From NCBI GenBank assembly GCA_023430315.1, contig JAEZAW010000154.1:1-11304 (forward strand): a stretch of 11,304 nt of DNA, read 5' to 3'. Both the position numbers and the translations under genes were made by a program. The notes beneath the pieces are model-generated. The model saw only the letters and a list, made by a program, of their open reading frames with translations. It did not search any database and was not told the DNA's origin. The stretch is from Pseudomonadota bacterium. Lineage in GTDB: Bacteria; Pseudomonadota; Alphaproteobacteria; Rhizobiales; Hyphomicrobiaceae. Shown one piece after another: positions 1-6,700 of the stretch (position 1 is the first letter of the stretch; every line of letters starts with the position of its first letter).

Positions 1-718
1 CGTGAGCGGAAGCCGGCGCCCGATAGCGCCTCAACCGCTCTGCCTCGCGAGAAAACCTGGTGGCTGCGCCGCCGCGTGCCAGTGCAGCGTGTACCACATT
101 CGAACGCCCCATGGCCAAGCTCAATTCAGCCGATGACAGGCAATCCAGAACGTGTTGCTTCAATTTCTCCCCAGGGGCACTTCCTGGGTCGCCCGGGCCA
201 CTTTCGGGCCCATTCTGCGTCTCTTTGGGCCGGAAACCGGCCAAAACGGCCGCAAACTTGCGGTCCAGCTTGGATACTCCGTCCTCGGCCGCATCGCTGG
301 CATGCAGCAGAAAGGCGCAGTCCCCCCGCTGAACGGCGATCTCGACCTTGGTGAACCCGGTCGAGACGAGCCCAGCCTTGTTGGCGAGGCTCAGCGCCTC
401 GATGACCCGTTTCAGGAGCAGCTGCTCGATGATGTCGGGGAGGTTCTCGGGGACCGTGACCGGGCGCTTGAGACTTCGCTGGAAAGCGCCTTTGCGGGCC
501 GCCTCGGTGACCAAGTCCCGGCTGCAGCTCAGCCAGACACCCCGACCGGGGAGCCGCCTTCCGACATCCGGTACGATTTGGCCGTCAGGCCCTGCGACGA
601 AACGAAGACCGTCTTCCGGCGTCAGCGGCTGACGCGTGAGCGCACACGTCCGCTCGGCCGCTGCCTTGTCGGCAGGGCCTGCGTCCATGTCATGCTCTGG
701 TGCCGCGTCGGCGCCCAT
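1..718 (-). CDS. YlxR (DUF448) RNA-binding protein fused to an L7Ae-like domain, 3' end off the window
   Basis: Partial gene: 239 codons are visible and it runs off the left edge without a stop. The YlxR/DUF448 domain spans about residues 22-95, with RTC at 23-25, the pair RF at 39-40, and the core LPGRGVWLS at 56-64. After it comes an L7Ae/L30e-like region at about residues 100-225, beginning with a helix around LLKRVIEALSLANKAGL, interrupted by a Gly/Pro-rich linker at about 163-185 and ending in a segment containing LAMGRSNVVHAAL. The fusion is typical of alphaproteobacterial nusA-infB operons. YlxR proteins bind RNA, and an RNase P link is reported for a Firmicute homologue; the exact role here is unknown. 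The ATG at 718 is the only start between the nusA stop and the conserved domain. It lies 33 nt after that stop in the same frame, with a weak distant GGAG. The visible end resembles the family's C-terminus, so only a few residues are probably missing. infB is expected next. Confidence 0.88.
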   Translation of the reverse strand, partial: MGADAAPEHDMDAGPADKAAAERTCALTRQPLTPEDGLRFVAGPDGQIVPDVGRRLPGRGVWLSCSRDLVTEAARKGAFQRSLKRPVTVPENLPDIIEQLLLKRVIEALSLANKAGLVSTGFTKVEIAVQRGDCAFLLHASDAAEDGVSKLDRKFAAVLAGFRPKETQNGPESGPGDPGSAPGEKLKQHVLDCLSSAELSLAMGRSNVVHAALARGGAATRFSREAERLRRYRAPASAH

Positions 719-751
719 ACCCGGTCTGTTCGCTCCGTGCTCATTCCCGGA

Positions 752-2410
752 TTACGCTTTGGCGGGGGCAGCAGCCCCGGCTTCGGCAGTCTCCGGTGCA
801 GTCTCTTCGGTGGCCGGCTCTTCCGCCGGCGCGATGTCCTCGGCCTTGATCCAGCCGGCCTCGACACGGGCCGCGAGGATCATGGCTTCGGCCTCCTTGC
901 GGCCGATCTCGAAGCCGTCGAGCGCACCCTTGTGCTTGACCGCCTCGGAGTCCTTGTCCTTCTTGCGCTCAGTCCAGCCGATGAGATCGTCGGTCGCGCA
1001 ATCGGCAAGGTCCTCGATGCTCTTGATGCCGGCCTCGCCGAACGCGACCATCATCGCCGTCGTCACGCCCTCGATCTTGGCGAGATCGTCGGACACACCG
1101 AGCTCGACGCGACGTGCGTCACGCTCAGCTTCGATGCGGGCAAGATACTCGCGCGCGCGCGTCTGGATCTCGGTCGCCGTATCCTCGTCGAAGCCCTCGA
1201 TATGGGCGATCTCCGACGGATCGACAAATGCGACTTCCTCGGCCGACGCGAAACCCTCGGTCGCAAGAAGCTGCGCGATGACCTCGTCGACGTCGAGCGT
1301 CTCCATGAACATCTGCGAGCGCTCGGTGAATTCCTTCTGGCGACGCTCGCTCTCCTCCTGGTCGGTGAGGATGTCGATGTCCCAACCCGTGAGCTGGGAA
1401 GCGAGGCGCACGTTCTGGCCGCGCCGACCGATCGCGAGCGAGAGCTGGCTCTCGGCAACGACGACCTCGATGCGGTTGGAGTCCTCGTCGAGCACGACCT
1501 TCGAGACTTCAGCCGGCGCCAGCGCGTTGACGACCAGCGTCGCGGCGTCGTTGTTCTCGGGGAACTGGATGATGTCGACCTTCTCGCCCTGCAGCTCGGC
1601 AACGACCGCCTGCACGCGCTGGCCGCGCATACCGACGCACGCGCCGACCGGATCGATCGACTTGTCGCGTGAAATCACGGCGATCTTGGCGCGCGAGCCC
1701 GGATCGCGGGCAACGGCCATGATGCGCACGATGCCGTCGTAGATCTCCGGCACTTCCATCGCGAACAGCTTGGCCATGAACTCGGGCCGCGTGCGCGAGA
1801 GGAAGATCTGCGGTCCGCGCTGCTCGCGGCGCACATCGTAGATATAGGCGCGGATGCGGTCGCCGAGGCGCACGTTCTCGCGCGGGATCATCTCGTCGCG
1901 GCGGATGATGCCTTCCGCGCGGCCGAGATCGACGATGACGTTACCGTACTCGACGCGTTTCACAGTGCCGTTGACGATCTCGCCGATGCGATCCTTGTAT
2001 TCGTTGTGCTGGCGCTCGCGCTCGGCCTCGCGGACCTTCTGCACGATCACCTGCTTGGCGTTCTGCGCGGCGACGCGGCCGAACTCGAGCGGCGGCAGCT
2101 TGTCGATCAGGAGATCGCCGACGGCCGCGTCGGGCTTGCGCCGCTTGGCGTCAGCGACGGTGATCTGCTGGCTCTCGTTCTCGACTTCCTCGACGACCGT
2201 CATGACGCGCGAGAGATGCGTCTCGCCGGTGCGCGGGTCGATCTCGCAGCGAATGTCGTTCTCGGCACCGTAGCGGGCCTTGGCGCCCTTCTGCAGCGCC
2301 TCTTCCATCGCCTGGATGACGATCTTGCGGTCGATTGTCTTCTCACGTGCGAGCGCGTCCGCGATCTGGAGAAGCTCCAGCCTGTTCGCACTGATGCCTG
2401 CCTGAGCCAT
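752..2410 (-). CDS. nusA: Transcription termination/antitermination factor NusA
   Basis: A full-length 552-residue NusA. It binds RNA polymerase and nascent RNA, promotes pausing and intrinsic termination, and takes part in antitermination with NusB, NusE and NusG. Visible domains are the N-terminal polymerase-binding domain (about 1-130), an S1 domain (about 140-200, containing GEIVNGTVKRVEYGNVIVDLG), KH1 with the loop GMRG at 260-263, and KH2 with the loop GRRG at 328-331. A C-terminal region of helix-hairpin-helix type repeats follows (about 355-505). The last 40 residues or so are a Glu/Ala/Pro-rich acidic tail, a common alphaproteobacterial variant. The ATG lies 12 nt after the rimP stop with GAGGG-like Shine-Dalgarno upstream, so it is co-transcribed and probably translationally linked with rimP. 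The ylxR gene follows after 33 nt. Confidence 0.97.
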   Translation of the reverse strand: MAQAGISANRLELLQIADALAREKTIDRKIVIQAMEEALQKGAKARYGAENDIRCEIDPRTGETHLSRVMTVVEEVENESQQITVADAKRRKPDAAVGDLLIDKLPPLEFGRVAAQNAKQVIVQKVREAERERQHNEYKDRIGEIVNGTVKRVEYGNVIVDLGRAEGIIRRDEMIPRENVRLGDRIRAYIYDVRREQRGPQIFLSRTRPEFMAKLFAMEVPEIYDGIVRIMAVARDPGSRAKIAVISRDKSIDPVGACVGMRGQRVQAVVAELQGEKVDIIQFPENNDAATLVVNALAPAEVSKVVLDEDSNRIEVVVAESQLSLAIGRRGQNVRLASQLTGWDIDILTDQEESERRQKEFTERSQMFMETLDVDEVIAQLLATEGFASAEEVAFVDPSEIAHIEGFDEDTATEIQTRAREYLARIEAERDARRVELGVSDDLAKIEGVTTAMMVAFGEAGIKSIEDLADCATDDLIGWTERKKDKDSEAVKHKGALDGFEIGRKEAEAMILAARVEAGWIKAEDIAPAEEPATEETAPETAEAGAAAPAKA

Positions 2411-2422
2411 GCTTTCGCACCC

Positions 2423-3052
2423 TCACTTCACTTTGGTGACGTCAACTCGTCTCTTCTCAGCCGTTCGAGCCGGCTTAGCGGCTTTCTCGGCCGTTGTTTC
2501 ACTCTTTTTGGCGCTGCGCAGCGTGTCGCGCACCAGTTCGTCCGTCAGCACGAGCTTTGCCGAGCCGATGAGGGCGAGCGGCAGCCCGATGATCTGGCGA
2601 CCTGCCTCTGGCACCTCGATCTCGATGCGCGCCTCGCCGTCGGCATAACCCTCGATGGGGCCGCGGAAGCGCTTTCTGCCCGAGACCGCCTCCTTGAGCT
2701 CGATCTTAGCCTCATAACCGGCCCAACGCTCGAAATCCGAAGGGCGGACCAGGGGGCGATCGATGCCGGGCGAAGAGATCTGCAGCCGATAGGCGCCGTC
2801 TACGGGATCGTGAACATCGAGGAGCGGTGATACGGCGTGAGAGACGGCTTCGCAATCCTCGACCGTCATCGTCCCATCTGCGCGCTCGGCCATGATCTCG
2901 AGGATGGCGTCACTCCCGCCCATCAGCCGAACCTGCACAAGACGATAGCCCATGCTCTCGAGAACCGGCTCTACAAGGCCTGCAACGCGTGCGGCAACAC
3001 CGATCTCGACAACAAAACGTGCTTGTTCAACCGGACCGCTCAAGCGCTCCAT
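2423..3052 (-). CDS. rimP: Ribosome maturation factor RimP
   Basis: RimP (YhbC family) acts in 30S subunit maturation, on ribosomal protein S12 incorporation in Escherichia coli. The 209-residue product has the two-domain family layout: an N-terminal alpha/beta domain (about 13-90, with EPVLESMGY and the segment TVEDCEAVSHAVSPLLD) that leads into the signature YRLQISSPGIDRPL, then an Sm-like barrel of about 70 residues. A Lys/Ala-rich tail of about 30 residues follows, longer than in gammaproteobacterial RimP. I chose the ATG at 3052. The same frame is open upstream to 3238, but that extension would encode across an intrinsic terminator hairpin and has no RimP similarity. The Shine-Dalgarno is weak (GGGCACGG directly before the start). 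The gene leads the rimP-nusA-ylxR operon. Confidence 0.95.
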   Translation of the reverse strand: MERLSGPVEQARFVVEIGVAARVAGLVEPVLESMGYRLVQVRLMGGSDAILEIMAERADGTMTVEDCEAVSHAVSPLLDVHDPVDGAYRLQISSPGIDRPLVRPSDFERWAGYEAKIELKEAVSGRKRFRGPIEGYADGEARIEIEVPEAGRQIIGLPLALIGSAKLVLTDELVRDTLRSAKKSETTAEKAAKPARTAEKRRVDVTKVK

Positions 3053-3074
3053 CCGTGCCCGACTACGATTTCCG

Positions 3075-3102
3075 ATAATGCCAGATCGACCTACAAAAAC
3101 AA
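3075..3102 (-). promoter_or_regulatory. Alternative candidate rimP promoter inside the terminator T-tract
   Basis: On the minus strand TTGTTT (3102-3097) and CATTAT (3080-3075) are separated by 16 nt. A start near 3068 would give a leader of roughly 15 nt without the hairpin. This would make the terminator simply the end of the upstream operon. It competes with the candidate at 3158-3186, and neither is proven. Confidence 0.3.
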
Positions 3103-3129
3103 AAAGAGCGGACCCTGCGGGCCCACTCT
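3095..3129 (-). terminator. Rho-independent terminator in the rimP leader
   Basis: The arms at 3119-3129 and 3105-3115 form an 11-bp stem around a 3-nt loop on the minus strand, followed by five T, a G and five more T (3105-3095). Two of the pairs are G-U in minus-strand RNA but would be A-C mismatches in plus-strand RNA, so the hairpin is built for leftward transcription. It ends 42 nt before the rimP start. It lies about 157 nt after the enoyl-CoA hydratase stop, so it either ends that transcript or attenuates the rimP-nusA operon. Confidence 0.85.
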
Positions 3130-3157
3130 CAGAGTTGAGATGATCATGAGCGATCAC

Positions 3158-3186
3158 AAGATAGCGAGCATCTATGGCCCTTGCAA
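3158..3186 (-). promoter_or_regulatory. Candidate promoter upstream of the rimP leader terminator
   Basis: On the minus strand TTGCAA (3186-3181) and TATCTT (3163-3158) are separated by exactly 17 nt, a reasonable housekeeping sigma pair. If used, transcription would start near 3151 and run into the terminator at 3129, making that hairpin an attenuator. This rests on pattern matching alone. Confidence 0.4.
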
Positions 3187-3286
3187 GTACCTTTTGCGAC
3201 ATTCGGCGCCGCCGTGCCCGTAAATCCCGCAGGTGCACCGCACAAATATCGTCGATTCAGTGAGTGATTCCATAGTGGAGCGCCGT

Positions 3287-4060
3287 TCAAGCGTTCTTGA
3301 AGTTGGGTTTACGCTTTTCGACAAATGCGGTCATGCCCTCCTTCTGATCCTCGGTCGAGAACATGGCGTGGAAGACCCGGCGCTCGAAGCGGATGCCCTC
3401 GGCGAGGGTGGTTTCGAAGGCGCGATTGACCGACTCCTTGGTCATCATGGCGATCACGGTCGATTTGCCGGCAATGACGTCGGCGACCTTCAGGGCTTCC
3501 TCGAGGAGTTTGTCGGCGGGGACGACGCGGCTCACGAGCCCGCACTTGTTGGCTTCGTCCGCGTCCATCATGCGGCCGGTCAGGCACATATCCATGGCCT
3601 TGGCCTTGCCGACAAAGCGCGCGAGGCGCTGCGTGCCGCCTGCACCCGGCATGACACCGAGATTGATCTCGGGCTGGCCGAACTTCGCCGTGTCCGCGGC
3701 GATGATGAAGTCACAGCTCATGGCCATCTCGCAGCCGCCGCCGAGCGCGTACCCGGCGACCGCGGCGATCACGGGTTTCCGCGCACGCGCGACGCACTCC
3801 CAGCTGCCGATGAAGTCTTCCTTGTAGGCGGACATATAGGTCTTCGACTGCATTTCCTTGATGTCGGCGCCTGCGGCGAAGGCTTTCTCGCTGCCGGTGA
3901 GGACGATGCAGCCGATCTTGTCGTCGGCCTCGAAGCCGTTGATGGCCTGCGAGAGCTCGGAGATCAGCGCGGCATTAAGAGCATTCAGCGCGTTGGGACG
4001 ATTGAGCGTGATGAGGCCGACGGCGCCGCGCGTCTCGACGATGATGTTCGAATAAGCCAT
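3287..4060 (-). CDS. Enoyl-CoA hydratase (crotonase family)
   Basis: A 257-residue crotonase, the usual length for a short-chain enoyl-CoA hydratase, predicted to add water to trans-2-enoyl-CoA in beta-oxidation or a related acyl-CoA pathway. The oxyanion-hole segments are AFAAGADIKEM (60-70) and ALGGGCEMAMSCD (105-117). The two glutamates that activate water in the rat mitochondrial enzyme are present as E111 (GGGCE) and E131 (QPEINLG). GVMPGAGGTQRL follows at 135-146. All catalytic features are intact, so this is a hydratase rather than a degenerate crotonase. The exact acyl chain cannot be read from sequence. The start has a strong GAGGAGAGG about 9 nt upstream. The gene lies 44 nt after mutM in the same direction, a pairing common in alphaproteobacteria. 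Confidence 0.92.
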   Translation of the reverse strand: MAYSNIIVETRGAVGLITLNRPNALNALNAALISELSQAINGFEADDKIGCIVLTGSEKAFAAGADIKEMQSKTYMSAYKEDFIGSWECVARARKPVIAAVAGYALGGGCEMAMSCDFIIAADTAKFGQPEINLGVMPGAGGTQRLARFVGKAKAMDMCLTGRMMDADEANKCGLVSRVVPADKLLEEALKVADVIAGKSTVIAMMTKESVNRAFETTLAEGIRFERRVFHAMFSTEDQKEGMTAFVEKRKPNFKNA

Positions 4061-4104
4061 GGGCGGTTACCTCTCCTCATGTGGTGTGTGGCGGCGTGTG
4101 CGCC

Positions 4105-4977
4105 TCAGCGCTGGCAGACCGGGCAGAAGAACGTCGAGCGCCCGGCCTGGACCGTGCGGCGGACCATGCCCCGGCAGGCGGGCGTGAGGCAAGGCTCTCC
4201 TTCGCGCCCATAGACATGGAAGCTGTGTTGAAAATAGCCGAGCGAGCCATCGGCCTGGGTATAGTCCTTGAGCGTTGAGCCGCCGGCCGCGATGGCGTCG
4301 TTCAGCACAGCCTTGATGTGGGGAATGAGCGCCATGGTGCGCGCGTTCGGCTTGCCGGTCGCCGTCGCAAGACAGGCGGCGGCGCGCGAGGGCTTCAAGC
4401 GCGTGCGGAAGAGCGCTTCGCAGACGTAGATATTGCCGAGCCCGGCAATGATGCGCTGGTCCAGCAGGAAGCTTTTCAAATCGCTGCGACGGCCGGCCGC
4501 CTGGCGCGCCAGATACTCGGGTGTGAGGTCCGGGCCGAGAGGCTCGATGCCGATGCTCGCGAGTAGCGGGTGTGTGTCGAGCGCCGCCGCTGTCGTGAGA
4601 TCCATGAGGCCGAAGCGGCGCGGGTCGTTGTAGACAATCTCGGTGCCGCTCCCGAGACGCAGCACGACATGATCATGGGCGTCGCGGTTGCCCTGATTGT
4701 GCGTGAACTGCCCGAGCTGTCCATGTCCAACGATGCTGATGCGCCCGCTCATGCCGAGATGGATGATGAGCACGGTGCCATCGTCGAGATGCGCGAGCAT
4801 GTACTTGGCGCGCCGCTGTAGCGAGACGACGGTGCGATTGGTGAGCCGCTTGCCGAAGTTCTCGGGAAAGGGAAAACGCAGATCCGCGCGACGTTGCTCG
4901 ACGCGCTGAATGCGTTGGCCGACGAGCACGGGCTCGAGCCCGCGGCGGATGGTTTCGACTTCGGGCAGCTCGGGCAT
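4105..4977 (-). CDS. mutM: Formamidopyrimidine-DNA glycosylase MutM (Fpg)
   Basis: Bifunctional glycosylase and AP lyase that removes 8-oxoguanine and formamidopyrimidines in base excision repair. The 290-residue protein starts PELPEVE after the initiator methionine, giving the catalytic N-terminal proline and glutamates E3 and E6. K58 in RRAKYML matches the conserved lysine (K57 in Escherichia coli). The helix-two-turn-helix segment is IAGLGNIYVCEALF (177-190). The C-terminal zinc finger is complete: C263, C268, C285 and C288 in C-x4-C-x16-C-x2-C spacing, ending CQR. The length is slightly above the usual 270-275, from a short insert around 80-100 (HGQLGQFTHNQGNRDAHD). It starts 6 nt after the stop of the GlcG-like gene and is followed 44 nt later by the enoyl-CoA hydratase, so the three are probably one transcript. 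Confidence 0.97.
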   Translation of the reverse strand: MPELPEVETIRRGLEPVLVGQRIQRVEQRRADLRFPFPENFGKRLTNRTVVSLQRRAKYMLAHLDDGTVLIIHLGMSGRISIVGHGQLGQFTHNQGNRDAHDHVVLRLGSGTEIVYNDPRRFGLMDLTTAAALDTHPLLASIGIEPLGPDLTPEYLARQAAGRRSDLKSFLLDQRIIAGLGNIYVCEALFRTRLKPSRAAACLATATGKPNARTMALIPHIKAVLNDAIAAGGSTLKDYTQADGSLGYFQHSFHVYGREGEPCLTPACRGMVRRTVQAGRSTFFCPVCQR

Positions 4978-4983
4978 GATTGT

Positions 4984-5409
4984 TTAGCTTCCGGGATCGC
5001 CGACGAGGTCCACGGCCGCGATGCCGGCGAGCGCTGCTTCCTCGTCATTATCGGAGCTGTCGCCCGAAATGCCGATCGCGCCGAGCAGTTCGCCGTCCTT
5101 CGTGCGAATTAGAACGCCACCGGGGACAGGCACGAGCAAGCCGCCGACGGCGTGTGTTACGGCCGCGAAGAAATGAGGGCTGTTCTGGACGCGTGTGTAC
5201 AGCGTGCGCGAGCCGAAGCCCATGGCGAGTGCGCCGTGAGCCTTGCCGGTTGCGATCTCGGCACGCTTCAGGCTCGTGCCATCCTCCGCGGCGGCGAACT
5301 TCAGCACGCCCCGCGCATCGAGTACGACGATGGCAAGCGGGAGCATCTTGCGGCTGCGGGCGTGGGCAATGGCAGCTTCTACCATGCCTTGGGCGGCGGT
5401 GAGCTTCAT
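4984..5409 (-). CDS. GlcG/HbpS family protein (DUF336, heme-binding type)
   Basis: A 141-residue cytoplasmic protein of the GlcG/HbpS (PF03928-type) family. The N-terminus KLTAAQGMVEAAIAHA and the segment LAIVVLDARGVL begin the fold. The family hallmark PVPGGVLIRTKDGELLGAIGISGD lies in the C-terminal half, followed by a DNDEEAALAGI helix. There is no signal peptide, unlike secreted HbpS. Some relatives bind or degrade heme, and GlcG is encoded in glycolate operons; the function of most members is unknown, so I assign only the family. The ATG has an AGGAG 9 nt upstream. The gene is first in a leftward cluster, with mutM starting 6 nt after its stop. Whether co-transcription with a repair gene for oxidised guanine reflects a shared oxidative-stress role is speculation. 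Confidence 0.85.
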   Translation of the reverse strand: MKLTAAQGMVEAAIAHARSRKMLPLAIVVLDARGVLKFAAAEDGTSLKRAEIATGKAHGALAMGFGSRTLYTRVQNSPHFFAAVTHAVGGLLVPVPGGVLIRTKDGELLGAIGISGDSSDNDEEAALAGIAAVDLVGDPGS

Positions 5410-5574
5410 GTCGTGGCACTCCTGGGCGCGAGAGACGCCCCTTCTATCGGACCGAATGCGGCTCGGCGAGCGCGTCGCCGCATTGCGTGGAACCGTATTG
5501 CGACCTCAGGGCTTTTCTCCAGATGGAGGGGACACCACCAAGAAACGCGTGACAAGAAACCAAAGGAGACATCC

Positions 5575-5757
5575 ATGCAAGCGACAGAGATCCAGACGCA
5601 GGCCCGCATGCTGTTCGAGGTGCACGGTCCCAAGGCCGTGGTCGAGGCCAGCAAGAAGGCTAAGGACTGCGAGCATTCCGGCGACATGGCCGGGGCCTCG
5701 GACTGGCGGCGCATCGAGAGTGCGCTCAAGCTCATGCAAGGTCCCAGGGAAACCTAG
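5575..5757 (+). CDS. Small conserved-looking hypothetical protein, 60 residues
   Basis: I do not recognise a named family. The 60-residue product is predicted to be mostly helical and highly charged. It has an N-terminal helix (about 3-16, IQTQARMLFEVH), a GPKAVVEASKKAKDCE segment, a short turn at SGDMAG, and a C-terminal helix DWRRIESALKLMQGP. It has no signal peptide or membrane segment and one cysteine (C32). The start is well supported by AGGAGA 6 nt upstream of the ATG. The frame is open far upstream, but the ribosome-binding site and the internal layout favour this start. It lies 94 nt before ubiE on the same strand and diverges from the GlcG-like gene across 165 nt. Similar tiny proteins with a WRRI..AL...GP ending may occur in other alphaproteobacteria (recollection, not searched). 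Confidence 0.72.
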   Translation: MQATEIQTQARMLFEVHGPKAVVEASKKAKDCEHSGDMAGASDWRRIESALKLMQGPRET

Positions 5758-5791
5758 AGCGAAACTCGAAGCAACTAAGTTCGGACATCGG

Positions 5792-5827
5792 GCGGGCCGC
5801 GGCGGTTTAGTGCCTATCGCGGCCCGC
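5792..5827 (+). repeat. Perfect 10-bp inverted repeat upstream of ubiE
   Basis: The arms at 5792-5801 (GCGGGCCGCG) and 5818-5827 (CGCGGCCCGC) are exact reverse complements with a 16-nt loop. No T-run follows on either strand, so it is not a classic intrinsic terminator. The right arm ends 23 nt before the ubiE ATG, so the hairpin would lie in the ubiE leader. It could be a leader structure, a Rho-independent-like element without a T-run, or a protein-binding site. Confidence 0.6.
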
Positions 5828-5850
5828 AGCGCGGCATTAGTGTGCCCGCC

Positions 5851-6627
5851 ATGAGCGGCACTCAGCATTCACAACCTCCCGGCACGACGACTTTCGGCTT
5901 TCGCGAAGTGGCGGAGGGCGAACGCCAGGGGCTTGTCAACGCGGTGTTCAGTGGCGTGGCCGAGCGCTATGACCTCATGAATGATCTCATGTCCGGGGGG
6001 CTGCACCGCCTCTGGAAGGACGACTTGATCGTCCGACTCAATCCGCCGAAGAGCGCGACGCCCTTCCGGTTGATCGATGTCGCCGGCGGGACGGCCGATA
6101 TCGCGCTCAAGGCGGTCGCCGGGGGTGGCGCGGGCATCAACGCCATCGTCTGCGACATCAGTCCCGAGATGCTGGCCGTCGGGAAGCGCAAGATCGCGGA
6201 AGCGGGGTTGGCGGAGCGCATCGGTACGGTCCTCGGCAATGCCGAGGCACTCCCGTTCGCCGATCGCTCATTCGACGCCTATACGATCGCGTTCGGCATC
6301 CGGAATGTGACGCACATCGATCGGGCGCTGGCCGAGGCCTATCGGGTGCTGAAGCCCGGCGGACATTTCCTCTGCCTCGAGTTCTCGCACGTCGACGTGC
6401 CGATCCTCGACAAGATCTACGATTTCCATGCCTTCGAGGTCATTCCGCGCCTCGGCGCGCTCGCCGCGGGGGCCGCCGAGCCCTACCGTTATCTCGTCGA
6501 GAGCATCCGCAATTTTCCGAATCAGCAGGCTTTCGCGGAGCTGGTGAGGGCGGCTGGGTTCTCGAATGTGACAGTCCGCAACCTGACCGGTGGCATTGCT
6601 GCCATACACTCCGGTTGGCGCATCTAG
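5851..6627 (+). CDS. ubiE: Ubiquinone/menaquinone biosynthesis C-methyltransferase UbiE
   Basis: SAM-dependent C-methyltransferase acting on the quinone ring in ubiquinone (and demethylmenaquinone) synthesis at the membrane face. The 258-residue protein has the family hallmarks: FGFREV near the N-terminus, the block AERYDLMNDLMSGGLHRLWK (37-56), SAM motif I LIDVAGGTAD (75-84), the CDISPEML segment (101-108), GIRNV (149-153), RVLKPGGHFLCLEFS (165-179) and the C-terminal SIRNFPNQQAF and GGIAAIHSGWR. Motif I has Ala at position 82 where UbiE proteins usually have Gly (GGTGD), a mild change. I prefer the ATG at 5851. A GTG at 5842 would add three residues, and neither has a clear Shine-Dalgarno. 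UbiB, often next to ubiE in this class, does not follow. Confidence 0.95.
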   Translation: MSGTQHSQPPGTTTFGFREVAEGERQGLVNAVFSGVAERYDLMNDLMSGGLHRLWKDDLIVRLNPPKSATPFRLIDVAGGTADIALKAVAGGGAGINAIVCDISPEMLAVGKRKIAEAGLAERIGTVLGNAEALPFADRSFDAYTIAFGIRNVTHIDRALAEAYRVLKPGGHFLCLEFSHVDVPILDKIYDFHAFEVIPRLGALAAGAAEPYRYLVESIRNFPNQQAFAELVRAAGFSNVTVRNLTGGIAAIHSGWRI

Positions 6628-6672
6628 TCCCTTGATCTTGACCGCTTTGTTGCGATCCTCCCGAATCCGCAT

Positions 6673-6700
6673 TTGCGCGTGTATTCAGAGATTTTACTAA
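6673..6700 (+). promoter_or_regulatory. Candidate promoter for the TPR lipoprotein gene
   Basis: TTGCGC (6673-6678) and TACTAA (6695-6700) are separated by 16 nt in a region that drops to about 30% GC (6681-6740). The -10-like box overlaps the TAAACCT half-site at 6698-6704. This is a pattern match only, and the start site is not established. Confidence 0.3.

Noticed and set aside
152..1672. A 506-codon open frame on the plus strand across ylxR and nusA
   Set aside because: It is the complement of strongly conserved NusA and YlxR coding sequence. Its Arg/Leu/Asp-rich translation matches no family and is typical of antisense shadows in GC-rich genes.
3053..3238. N-terminal extension of RimP to an upstream ATG
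   Set aside because: The extension would be encoded across the terminator hairpin and its T-tract and does not resemble RimP. The ATG at 3052 gives the normal family N-terminus.
6637..6666. CTTGAC -35-like box just after ubiE
   Set aside because: A good alphaproteobacterial -35 match, but no acceptable -10 sequence occurs 16-18 nt downstream.
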